Below, piece by piece: positions 1 to 7,035 of a DNA stretch of 50,190 bases (the stretch's first letter is position 1; every line of letters begins with the position of its first letter). The stretch is from Pseudomonadota bacterium (lineage in GTDB: Bacteria; Pseudomonadota; Gammaproteobacteria; Xanthomonadales; Xanthomonadaceae). The stretch is from the NCBI GenBank assembly GCA_023461075.1, contig JAEWNY010000061.1:1-50190 (forward strand). The letters are read 5' to 3'. Below the pieces are notes generated by a model. That model was not told where the DNA came from. It ran no database searches and saw nothing but the letters and a program-made list of their open reading frames with translations. A program made the position numbers and the translations under genes.

Positions 1-126
<126 letters not shown>

Positions 127-363
127 AAATTGCTCGAGGCGAACCCCGAATGTTTTGAGTGCAGACTTCATCCCAGACCCGAATCACTCGCTTGCATATC
201 GCTATGCTTTTGAATTGACTTGGTTCTGTTCGAACGTCTTGCTTGATGGACAAACTTCCATCCGCCAGACGCCCGCACAAGTCACCTGCGTACACTTTCA
301 AAGATCTTCGGTTCGGCCTCAGCGCCTTCCCGTTTTGCCCTTCGTGCGTTTCGCCCGAGGGAG
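127..363 (-). other. 16S rRNA leader (transcribed spacer before 16S)
   Basis: This stretch lies between the rrn promoter and the 16S 5' end and should be the processed leader carrying antitermination and RNase III sites. I did not find a clean match to the E. coli boxA core (TGCTCTTTAA), so those sites are not marked. I see no convincing coding sequence here or in 398-649, which holds upstream promoter DNA and the start region of the next gene. Confidence 0.7.
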
Positions 364-369
364 CCGCTC

Positions 370-397
370 ACTATACCGCAGATCTGGTTCTTGTCAA
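370..397 (-). promoter_or_regulatory. rrn operon promoter, sigma-70 type
   Basis: On the minus strand TTGACA (397-392) and TATAGT (375-370) are separated by 16 bp, close to the sigma-70 consensus with the short spacer usual for rRNA promoters. The bases after the -10 box are GC-rich (GAGCGGCTCC), like a stringently controlled discriminator. An A-rich patch (AGAAAAAGTT) upstream of the -35 could be an UP element. A second TTGACA 12 bp further upstream has no good -10 partner. Confidence 0.85.
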
Positions 398-649
398 CAC
401 CGTGTCAAGGAACTTTTTCTGCCGTTCACCTTTGCGTTTCCGCCGAGGTGAGCCAGACATGATAGCTGGTTTTTCGTGGCCGTCAACACCTTAGCTGCGA
501 AAAATCTGTCTGGCGCTCCCCGCGTCCGGACTTGCCTTGGCGGGGCGCGCATTGTGCATGAATGCGGGGCTGGATGGAAGCCCCTCGGCTGAATTTCCCT
601 CGACCCGGCGGCACGTGCAGAATCGGGGCATCGATCCTTGGAGACACGC

Positions 650-1105
650 ATGTCGAACCTTCTGCGAATCCTGCTCTTCGCGCTCCTCGCCACACCCATG
701 CTTGGCTGCGCGAGTGGCGAATCGCGCTGGGTCGAGCTCGCCGGCAAGCGCTACACGGTGGAAATCGCCGACGACGACGACAGCCGTGCGCGCGGGCTGA
801 TGTTCCGCGATGCGCTGCCCGAAGGCCATGGGATGCTCTTCATCCACGAGTCCGAGGAACCGCAGGCGTACTGGATGAAGAACACGCGCATCCCGCTCGA
901 CATCCTGTATTTCGACAACGCACGCAGGCTGGTGTCGCAACAGCGCGACGTCCCCGCCTGCGCGCTCGGTGATGGCTGCCCGCCCTATCCAAGCAATGCG
1001 CCCGCGCGTTACGTGCTGGAGCTCAATGCCGGCAACGCCGAGAAACTCGATCTCAGGGACGGTATGGAGCTGAAATTCGGGCCGGGGATCGACAAGGCGA
1101 AATGA
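650..1105 (+). CDS. DUF192 family lipoprotein
   Basis: A 151-residue protein with an N-terminal hydrophobic signal followed by MLGC at residues 17-20, a plausible though weak lipobox. The body carries the DUF192 pattern: RARGLMFRD, GMLFIHE, YWMKNTRIPLDILY and a terminal LELNAG segment. DUF192 proteins are small exported or periplasmic proteins of unknown biochemical role. The ATG at 650 was chosen because GGAG at 640-643 sits 6 bp before it; an in-frame TTG at 638 would overlap that site. It is transcribed alone and ends at a strong bidirectional terminator. Confidence 0.85.
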   Translation: MSNLLRILLFALLATPMLGCASGESRWVELAGKRYTVEIADDDDSRARGLMFRDALPEGHGMLFIHESEEPQAYWMKNTRIPLDILYFDNARRLVSQQRDVPACALGDGCPPYPSNAPARYVLELNAGNAEKLDLRDGMELKFGPGIDKAK

Positions 1106-1113
1106 CACCCGCT

Positions 1114-1153
1114 GGGCACAAAAAAACCCCGCGAATGCGGGGTTTTTTTGTGC
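1114..1153. terminator. bidirectional intrinsic terminator
   Basis: The stem CCCCGC-GAAT-GCGGGG is flanked by A7 on one side and T7 on the other, extended by GCAC/GTGC. It can terminate both the DUF192 gene (+) and rubA (-), which converge here. Confidence 0.93.
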
Positions 1154-1166
1154 GGAAGATGCAGGA

Positions 1167-1361
1167 TCAAAGCTCCTGCATGTCGAAGTCGTCCTTGGTG
1201 ACGCCGCAGTCGGGACAGGTCCATGTGTCCGGTACGTCCTGCCAGCGCGTGCCGGGCGCGATGCCGTCCTCGGGCAGGCCGGCGGCCTCGTCGTAGATGA
1301 AGCCACAGACCACGCACATCCAGGTGCGGAAGGGAGTGGTGGATGGATTGGCTGCGGACAT
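1167..1361 (-). CDS. rubA: rubredoxin
   Basis: A 64-residue iron protein carrying one electron per Fe(Cys)4 centre. The four ligands are visible as CVVC (16-19) and CPDC (49-52), with the conserved GFIYDEAAG, PGT and W residues between them. The N-terminus is about ten residues longer than the shortest family members; the ATG at 1361 gives MSAANPSTTP before the fold, and a start farther upstream would add unlikely sequence. Rubredoxins of this kind serve alkane hydroxylases or rubredoxin reductases, neither of which is in the window. It is divergent from thiE. Confidence 0.95.
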   Translation of the reverse strand: MSAANPSTTPFRTWMCVVCGFIYDEAAGLPEDGIAPGTRWQDVPDTWTCPDCGVTKDDFDMQEL

Positions 1362-1429
1362 GACGCTCGACGGGCGATGAGGGAAGATGTCGCATTGTCC
1401 CATCCATTGGTCGCCGACGCATCGCCATC

Positions 1430-2044
1430 ATGCAGTTCCCCACCCGTGGCCTCTACCTCGTCACGCCTGATGCAGACGACAGTGGTGCGTTGATCGCAAG
1501 CGTTGCCCCGTTGCTGGCGCACGTGGTTTGCCTGCAGTACCGCAACAAGCGTGCCTGCCCCGGCGTCCGCGACGATGAGGCCCGCACGCTACGCGACATG
1601 GCTGCGCACGCCGGCGTCTGTTTCATCGTCAACGACGACGCGCGTTTGGCGCGGGAGGTCGGCGCGGACGGCGTGCACCTGGGTGAGGACGACGGCGACA
1701 TCGCCACGTGGCGCCGGGAACTTGGCCGCGATTTCATCATCGGTGCCAGTTGCTATGACGATGCCGCACGCGCACGCATCGCAGTCGATTCGGGTGCCGA
1801 TTACGTCGCGTTCGGCGCACTCTTTGCTTCCACGACCAAGCCCGGAGCGCGGCGCGCGACGCCCGGGTTGTTCGCTGACACGCGCGACCTGGGCGTGCCC
1901 CGGGTGGCGATCGGCGGCATCACCCCGGACAATGCACGCGATGCCGTGGCGGCAGGCGCCGACCTGCTGGCGGTGATCGGCGGCGTATTCGATGCGCCCG
2001 ATCCGGTTGCCGCCGCACGCGCCATCGCCTCGGCCTTCGACTGA
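1430..2044 (+). CDS. thiE: thiamine phosphate synthase
   Basis: ThiE joins HMP-PP and thiazole phosphate to make thiamine phosphate in the cytoplasm. The 204-residue TIM barrel shows the family motifs in order: QYRNK (36-40), FIVNDD (65-70), GVHLGEDD (81-88), GASCY (105-109), AFGALFASTTKP (127-138) and AIGGI (160-164). Length is normal. It lies 18 bp before hemL and is probably co-transcribed with it. The pathway partner thiC is about 20 kb away on the opposite strand under a TPP riboswitch; no riboswitch is visible before thiE. Confidence 0.95.
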   Translation: MQFPTRGLYLVTPDADDSGALIASVAPLLAHVVCLQYRNKRACPGVRDDEARTLRDMAAHAGVCFIVNDDARLAREVGADGVHLGEDDGDIATWRRELGRDFIIGASCYDDAARARIAVDSGADYVAFGALFASTTKPGARRATPGLFADTRDLGVPRVAIGGITPDNARDAVAAGADLLAVIGGVFDAPDPVAAARAIASAFD

Positions 2045-2062
2045 TCCCACAACGAGAACGAC

Positions 2063-3346
2063 ATGAACCACGAACGCTCGCATGACCTGCTCACCCGCGC
2101 CCAGTCGCTCATGCCGGGCGGAGTCAATTCGCCGGTACGCGCGTTCAAGTCGGTCGGTGGCGAGCCGTTCTTTACCGAGCGCGCGGAGGGCGCGTACCTG
2201 TTCGATGCTGACGGCAACCGCTACATCGACTACGTCGGCTCATGGGGACCGATGATCGTCGGCCACAACCATCCCAAGGTGCTGGAAGCGGTCATCGAAA
2301 CCGCAAAGAAAGGCCTGTCGTTCGGCACGCCCAATCCGCTCGAGGTCACGATGGCCGAACGCATAATCCAGCTGATCCCGAGCTGCGAGATGGTGCGGAT
2401 GGTGAACTCCGGTACCGAGGCCACGCTTTCGGCGATCCGGCTGGCCCGCGGCGCGACCGGGCGTGCGCGCATCGTCAAGTTCGAGGGCTGCTACCACGGA
2501 CACGGCGACTCTTTCCTGGTCAAGGCCGGTAGTGGCGCGCTGACGTTCGGCGTGCCGACTTCACCGGGCGTGCCCAAGGCATTGGCCGACCTCACCCTCA
2601 CCCTGCCCTACAACGATTTCGATGCGGCGACCGCGTTGTTCGACGAATGCGGCGACGACATCGCCGGCCTGATCATCGAGCCGGTGGTCGGCAACGCCAA
2701 CTGCCTGCCGCCGCGCGAAGGCTATCTGCAACACCTGCGCGAGCTGTGCAGCAAGCACGGTGCACTGCTCATTTTCGACGAAGTGATGACCGGCTTCCGG
2801 GTTGCGCTCGGCGGCGCGCAGGCGCGTTACGGCGTGCGGCCGGACCTCAGCACCTTCGGCAAGGTGATCGGTGGCGGCATGCCGGTCGGCGCCTACGGGG
2901 GACGCCGCGACCTGATGCAACAGATCGCACCGGCCGGCCCGATCTACCAGGCCGGCACGCTCTCCGGCAATCCGGTGGCGATGGCGGCAGGGCTGGCGAT
3001 GCTGGATCTCGTCAGCGCTGCGGGGTTTCACGATGCCCTGGAAGCGAAGACCCATGCTCTCTGCGACGGGCTTGAGGCTGCGGCGAACGCTGCCGGCGTG
3101 GCATTCACGACGCAAAGGGTCGGCGGGATGTTCGGCCTGTTCTTCAGCGCCGAAAAGGTCGACACGTATCGGGGCGCGCTTGCCTGCGACACCGCTGCGT
3201 TCAATCGCTTCTTCCACGCCATGCTGGAGCGCGGCGTCTATCTCGCGCCCTCGGCATTCGAAGCCGGGTTCGTGTCGGGCGCGCACGACGATGCGGTGAT
3301 CGCCGCGACGATCGAAGCTGCACGCGCGGCTTTTCACTCGTTGTGA
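2063..3346 (+). CDS. hemL: glutamate-1-semialdehyde 2,1-aminomutase
   Basis: HemL is the PLP enzyme that converts glutamate-1-semialdehyde to 5-aminolevulinate in the C5 haem pathway. The 427-residue protein shows MPGGVNSPVRAF near the start, NSGTEA (115-120) in the cofactor pocket, IFDEVMTGFR (237-246) and the Schiff-base lysine in STFGKVIGGG (Lys267). Length matches the family. It follows thiE by 18 bp; both products feed cofactor synthesis. The ion channel gene follows 28 bp later. Confidence 0.97.
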   Translation: MNHERSHDLLTRAQSLMPGGVNSPVRAFKSVGGEPFFTERAEGAYLFDADGNRYIDYVGSWGPMIVGHNHPKVLEAVIETAKKGLSFGTPNPLEVTMAERIIQLIPSCEMVRMVNSGTEATLSAIRLARGATGRARIVKFEGCYHGHGDSFLVKAGSGALTFGVPTSPGVPKALADLTLTLPYNDFDAATALFDECGDDIAGLIIEPVVGNANCLPPREGYLQHLRELCSKHGALLIFDEVMTGFRVALGGAQARYGVRPDLSTFGKVIGGGMPVGAYGGRRDLMQQIAPAGPIYQAGTLSGNPVAMAAGLAMLDLVSAAGFHDALEAKTHALCDGLEAAANAAGVAFTTQRVGGMFGLFFSAEKVDTYRGALACDTAAFNRFFHAMLERGVYLAPSAFEAGFVSGAHDDAVIAATIEAARAAFHSL

Positions 3347-3374
3347 GCCGCGGGCCGTCCATGGTGGGCGCCTG

Positions 3375-4283
3375 ATGGAACCCAACCCCGACCATCGCCC
3401 AGGTTCGCACGGCGGCACGTTCGAGCGACAGCACTACCCTGCAAGCACCGAAGGCTGGCGGAACCGGTTTTTCCGGCTGGCGTTCCTGCACGAGACACGC
3501 GAAGAGCGCAATTTCGATGTCCTCCTGATCCTTGCGATCATCGCCAGCGTGCTGGTGGTGATGCTCGACAGCGTGCCGGCGATCAAGGCGCGCTGGCACA
3601 GCGCCCTGTACCTGGCCGAGTGGTTCTTCACCCTCCTGTTCACCGCCGAATATCTGGTGCGGCTGTGGGTGGTGCGGCGGCCGCTGCGCTATGCCACCAG
3701 CTTCTTCGGGGTGATCGACCTGCTGGCGATCCTGCCCACCTTCCTTTCGTTGCTGTTCCCGGCCAGCGCCTCGTTGACCGTGGTGCGCATTCTCAGGTTG
3801 CTGCGCATCTTCCGCGTGCTCAAGCTGGTCGAATATTCGAGCGAGGCCGGCGTGCTGATCGAGGCACTGGTGCGCAGCCGCCGCAAGATCCTGCTGTTCA
3901 TCGTCACCATCCTCACCATCACGGTGATCTTCGGCGCGCTGATGTACGTGGTCGAAGGGCCGGCACACGGCTTCAGCAGCATCCCGACCGGCATGTACTG
4001 GGCGGTGGTGACGATGGCGACCGTCGGCTATGGCGACATTTCGCCGGGCACGCCGGTGGGGCGGTTCCTGACCTCGGCGCTGATCATCATCGGTTACAGC
4101 ATCATCGCGGTGCCGACCGGCATCTACACCGCCGAGCTCGCGCGCACCATGCGCGACAAGACCCGGATGGCGCTGCGTTGCCACGAATGCGGTTTGCCGG
4201 AACACGAGAACGATGCGTGGTATTGCCGAAAGTGCGGGCGTGCGCTGCCGGAGCAAGGCGATGAAGGCGGTGACGCGGCTTGA
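3375..4283 (+). CDS. voltage-gated-type potassium channel with C-terminal zinc ribbon
   Basis: A 302-residue six-helix ion channel. Visible are S1 to S3 segments, a basic S4 (RILRLLRIFRVLK, 138-150), a pore helix and the canonical K+ filter TVGYGD (216-221). After S6 the protein ends in a short tail with two cysteine pairs, CHEC (269-272) and CRKC (284-287), resembling a zinc ribbon. The family is the bacterial Kv-like ion transporter group; the zinc tail is likely a cytoplasmic regulatory or assembly element, by inference. It sits after hemL and converges with argD four bases away, with no visible terminator. Confidence 0.92.
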   Translation: MEPNPDHRPGSHGGTFERQHYPASTEGWRNRFFRLAFLHETREERNFDVLLILAIIASVLVVMLDSVPAIKARWHSALYLAEWFFTLLFTAEYLVRLWVVRRPLRYATSFFGVIDLLAILPTFLSLLFPASASLTVVRILRLLRIFRVLKLVEYSSEAGVLIEALVRSRRKILLFIVTILTITVIFGALMYVVEGPAHGFSSIPTGMYWAVVTMATVGYGDISPGTPVGRFLTSALIIIGYSIIAVPTGIYTAELARTMRDKTRMALRCHECGLPEHENDAWYCRKCGRALPEQGDEGGDAA

Positions 4284-4287
4284 GTGG

Positions 4288-5511
4288 CTAGTCGCGCAAG
4301 GATGAAAGCGCGCGCTGCAGGCGGGCGAGCCCTTCGGACACATCCTCGTCGCGAATATTGAGCGCCGGCACCAAGCGCAGGACGTCCGGCCCCGCCTGCA
4401 GCAGCAACAGACCTTCGGCCGCCGCGGCATCAAGGATGTCGCCCGCTTTCCCGGCGAAAGCGGGCTGAAGCACGGCACCCAGCATCAAACCGCGACCGCG
4501 CACTTCATGGAAGAGACCATGCGTTTGGTTGATAGCCGCCATACCCTCGCGCAGAGCCCGCGACTGTCGCTCGACATTGGCGCGGATCTCATCGGTATCG
4601 ATGCGCGCCAACGCCGCTCGTGCCACCGCCGCCGCCAATGGATTCCCGCCGAACGTGGTGCCGTGTGCACCGAACTGCAAGGTTTCTGCGGCACGCGGAC
4701 CCACCAGCATGGCGCCGATCGGGAAACCGCCGCCGAGCGCCTTGGCCAACGTCACCACATCCGGGACAACGTCGTCCGCACAATGCGCGAACAGCGGGCC
4801 GGCGCGACCCATGCCGCACTGGATCTCGTCGAGCACCAGCAAGGCGTCATGGCGATCGCAGAGCGCACGGACGCCGGCCAGGTAGCCGTCGGCGGCCGGC
4901 ATCACGCCACCCTCGCCCTGCACCGGCTCGAGCATCACCGCGCAGACATCGCCCGCCGCCATCGCGGTTTCCAACTGCGCGAGATCATTGAAATCGACGT
5001 AGCGGAAGCCGCCGGGCAGCGGTTCGTAGCCTTGCTGGTATTTCGGTTGCGCGGTCGCGGTCACCGCCGCCAGCGTGCGGCCGTGGAAGCTGCCGCGCGC
5101 GGTGACGATGACCCTGCGCTCCGGCGCACGTCCGGCATCGGCTGCGTGCTTGCGCACCAGCTTGATCGCGGCCTCGTTGGCCTCGGTGCCCGAATTGCAC
5201 AGGAACACCCGACGCGCAAAGCGCGAGGCCGCGACCAGCTCTTCGGCAAGGCGCAGCGGCGGCTCGCTGTGGAAGACGTTGCTGGTATGCCAGAGCTTGC
5301 CGGCCTGCGTGGTCAGTGCATCGATAAGTCCCGGATCGGCATGGCCCAGCGCGCACACGGCAATGCCGCCGGCGAAATCGACGTACTCGCGTCCGGCCTT
5401 GTCCCATAGCCGCGAGCCCTCGCCGCGCTCGAGCACCATCGCGCGCTGGCGATAGACCGGCACGTAGCGGTCGCGGCCGATCGCAAGCAGGTCTTCGCTC
5501 ATGTCCGCCAT
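4288..5511 (-). CDS. argD: acetylornithine/succinyldiaminopimelate aminotransferase family protein
   Basis: A class III PLP aminotransferase of about 407 residues, most like ArgD, which makes N-acetylornithine in arginine synthesis and can serve lysine synthesis. Visible motifs are FAGGIAVCALGHADP, NSGTEANEAAIKLVRKHA (PLP phosphate pocket), LDEIQCGMGRAG and LAKALGGGFPIGAM with the Schiff-base lysine. The ATG at 5511 overlaps the gloA stop (TGATG), implying translational coupling; an ATG at 5502 (MSEDLLAI) is also possible. It is the last gene of an SDR-DUF2905-gloA-argD run. A close ornithine or other omega-aminotransferase cannot be fully excluded. Confidence 0.88.
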   Translation of the reverse strand: MADMSEDLLAIGRDRYVPVYRQRAMVLERGEGSRLWDKAGREYVDFAGGIAVCALGHADPGLIDALTTQAGKLWHTSNVFHSEPPLRLAEELVAASRFARRVFLCNSGTEANEAAIKLVRKHAADAGRAPERRVIVTARGSFHGRTLAAVTATAQPKYQQGYEPLPGGFRYVDFNDLAQLETAMAAGDVCAVMLEPVQGEGGVMPAADGYLAGVRALCDRHDALLVLDEIQCGMGRAGPLFAHCADDVVPDVVTLAKALGGGFPIGAMLVGPRAAETLQFGAHGTTFGGNPLAAAVARAALARIDTDEIRANVERQSRALREGMAAINQTHGLFHEVRGRGLMLGAVLQPAFAGKAGDILDAAAAEGLLLLQAGPDVLRLVPALNIRDEDVSEGLARLQRALSSLRD

Positions 5512-5942
5512 CACCAGCTGCCGGTGTTGGGCATCGACGCCCACGGCTCGGCCGGTGGCAGGTGGCCGTCCTGCAGCAGTTCGATGGAGATCTGGTCCGG
5601 CGATTTCACGAACGCCATGTGGCCGTCGCGCGGCGGGCGGTGGATGGTGTAGCCCATCGACTGCAGGCGCTCGCAGGTCGCGTAGATGTCGGGCACGCGA
5701 AAGGCCAGGTGGCCGAAATTGCGTGCGTTGCCGTAGTCCTCGACGCTGCCGTCCTCGGCGGGCCAGTTGTAGGTCAGCTCGACTTCGGCGTTCGGGGTTT
5801 CTTCGGCGGCCAGGAACACCAGCGTGTAGCGGCCGGCCTCGTTGTCCATGCGGCGGGTTTCGGCCAGGCCCAGGCCCTCGACGAAGAAACGCAAGCTGGC
5901 ATCGAGGTCGCGCACGCGGATCATGGAATGCAGGTATTTCAG
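5511..5942 (-). CDS. gloA: lactoylglutathione lyase (glyoxalase I), probable CTG start
   Basis: GloA converts the methylglyoxal-glutathione adduct to S-lactoylglutathione using Ni2+ or Zn2+. The first ATG (5924) would begin at MIRVRDLD and lose the conserved N-terminal metal histidine. Reading upstream in frame gives CTG AAA TAC CTG CAT TCC ATG, which aligns with the family start M-[RK]-x-LH-[TS]-M-[LI]-RV. A GAGGA at 5954-5950 lies 7 nt before this CTG. With it the protein has 143 residues and all four metal ligands: His5, Glu55 (VELTYNW), His78 and Glu121. The GAGGA overlaps the stop of the upstream DUF2905 gene. Confidence 0.88.
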   Translation of the reverse strand: MKYLHSMIRVRDLDASLRFFVEGLGLAETRRMDNEAGRYTLVFLAAEETPNAEVELTYNWPAEDGSVEDYGNARNFGHLAFRVPDIYATCERLQSMGYTIHRPPRDGHMAFVKSPDQISIELLQDGHLPPAEPWASMPNTGSW

Positions 5943-5952
5943 GAGATTTTCC

Positions 5953-6153
5953 TCATTTGCGGAACAGCCATAGCAGCAGGCTGATGACGATGCTGACCAA
6001 CAACATCGTCACGATCGGGAAGTAGACAGTCGTGTTGCCGCTGCGATGGATGATGTCGCCGGGCAATCGCCCCAACGGCAGCTTGCGCAGGACCGGCCAG
6101 GCCAACCCGATCAGGATGATCGCGGCGCCGATGATGATCAGAGTGCGGTTCAC
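5953..6153 (-). CDS. DUF2905 small membrane protein
   Basis: A 66-residue protein with two predicted membrane helices (about residues 4-21 and 45-63) around a polar stretch KLPLGRLPGDI, the hallmark of DUF2905. Function is unknown. It starts at GTG (6153) three bases after the SDR stop and its own stop codon overlaps the ribosome-binding site of gloA, so it is embedded in the operon. Confidence 0.88.
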   Translation of the reverse strand: MNRTLIIIGAAIILIGLAWPVLRKLPLGRLPGDIIHRSGNTTVYFPIVTMLLVSIVISLLLWLFRK

Positions 6154-6156
6154 GGC

Positions 6157-6975
6157 TCAATCCAGGAACAAGTCCGGCAACAAGGGCTTGGACGCATCCA
6201 CCGCGTAGGGCGCGAAGTCGCTGACCCCCGCTTCGCGCAGCACGTCCTCGTCGATGAAGAAGTGGCCTTTGGTCGTTTTCGCATCACGCAGCAGGATTTC
6301 GCGCGCCGCATCGGCGACGACCTCGGGCTTGCGGCAACGGTCGATCTCCACGCCCGCGATCATGTTGAGCGCATCGGTGGCGATGATCGTCTTCGGCCAC
6401 AGCGCATTGACGCCGACGCCCTTGCGGCCGAACTCCCCGGCCAACCCCAGTGTGACGAAGCTCATGCCCATCTTCGCCAGCGTGTAGGCCGTATGCGGCG
6501 CCCACCATTTCGGATCGAGCGAAGGCGGCGGCGCCAGGGTGAGGATGTGCGGGTTGGCCGACTTCATCAACTCCGGCAACGCGGCCTGCGCGCACAGGAA
6601 GCTGCCGCGCGAGTTCACCTGCGTCATCAGGTCGTAGCGCTTCATCGGCGTGTCGAGTGCGCCGGCCAGCCAGATCGCGCTGGCGTTGTTGACGAGGATG
6701 TCGAGGCCGCCGAAGGCATCGACGGCCGCGGCCACCGCGGCCTTGACCTCGTCCTCCTCGCGGATGTCGCACTGGATCGCCAATGCTTGGCCGCCCGCTG
6801 CACGGACCTCCTCTGCGACCGAGTGGATGGTGCCCGGGAGCTTGGGGTTGGCCACCGCCGACTTGGCGACGACGGCGATGTTGGCGCCGTCCTGCGCGGC
6901 GCGCAGCGCGATGGCGCGGCCGATCCCGCGCGAGGCACCGGTGATGAGGAGCGTCTTGCCAGACAGCGTCTGCAC
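6157..6975 (-). CDS. short-chain dehydrogenase/reductase, HSDL2-like
   Basis: A 272-residue SDR. It has the dinucleotide motif TGASRGIG (13-20), NNAS, and the YTLAK catalytic pair. The longer substrate loop with NALWPKT and a terminal extension resemble the HSDL2/citronellol-type subgroup, linked in some species to fatty acid or terpenoid oxidation; the substrate here cannot be told. Translation begins at GTG, with AAGGA about 11 bp upstream. It is the first gene of the SDR-DUF2905-gloA-argD run and is divergent from the DedA/PAP2 gene. Confidence 0.85.
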   Translation of the reverse strand: MQTLSGKTLLITGASRGIGRAIALRAAQDGANIAVVAKSAVANPKLPGTIHSVAEEVRAAGGQALAIQCDIREEDEVKAAVAAAVDAFGGLDILVNNASAIWLAGALDTPMKRYDLMTQVNSRGSFLCAQAALPELMKSANPHILTLAPPPSLDPKWWAPHTAYTLAKMGMSFVTLGLAGEFGRKGVGVNALWPKTIIATDALNMIAGVEIDRCRKPEVVADAAREILLRDAKTTKGHFFIDEDVLREAGVSDFAPYAVDASKPLLPDLFLD

Positions 6976-7023
6976 GGCGGTTTGATTCCTTGGGGTTCAG
7001 CCGAAGTGTAAGCGACCGCCACT

Positions 7024-7029
7024 TATAAT
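7024..7029 (+). promoter_or_regulatory. perfect -10 box just before the DedA/PAP2 gene
   Basis: TATAAT ends 6 bp before the ATG at 7036. Transcription would therefore start at or next to the start codon, giving a leaderless or nearly leaderless mRNA. No good -35 is seen at the usual spacing. Confidence 0.5.
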
Positions 7030-7035
7030 CCTGCG

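Noticed and set aside
127..300. boxA-type antitermination site in the 16S leader
   Set aside because: I could not find a convincing match to TGCTCTTTAA, so none was annotated.
398..415. Second TTGACA upstream of the rrn promoter as an independent promoter
   Set aside because: At 16-18 bp spacing there is no -10-like hexamer, so it is not counted.
155..747. Several open frames in the rRNA leader and upstream region
   Set aside because: They overlap the rrn promoter and leader, have no ribosome-binding sites and no similarity to proteins.
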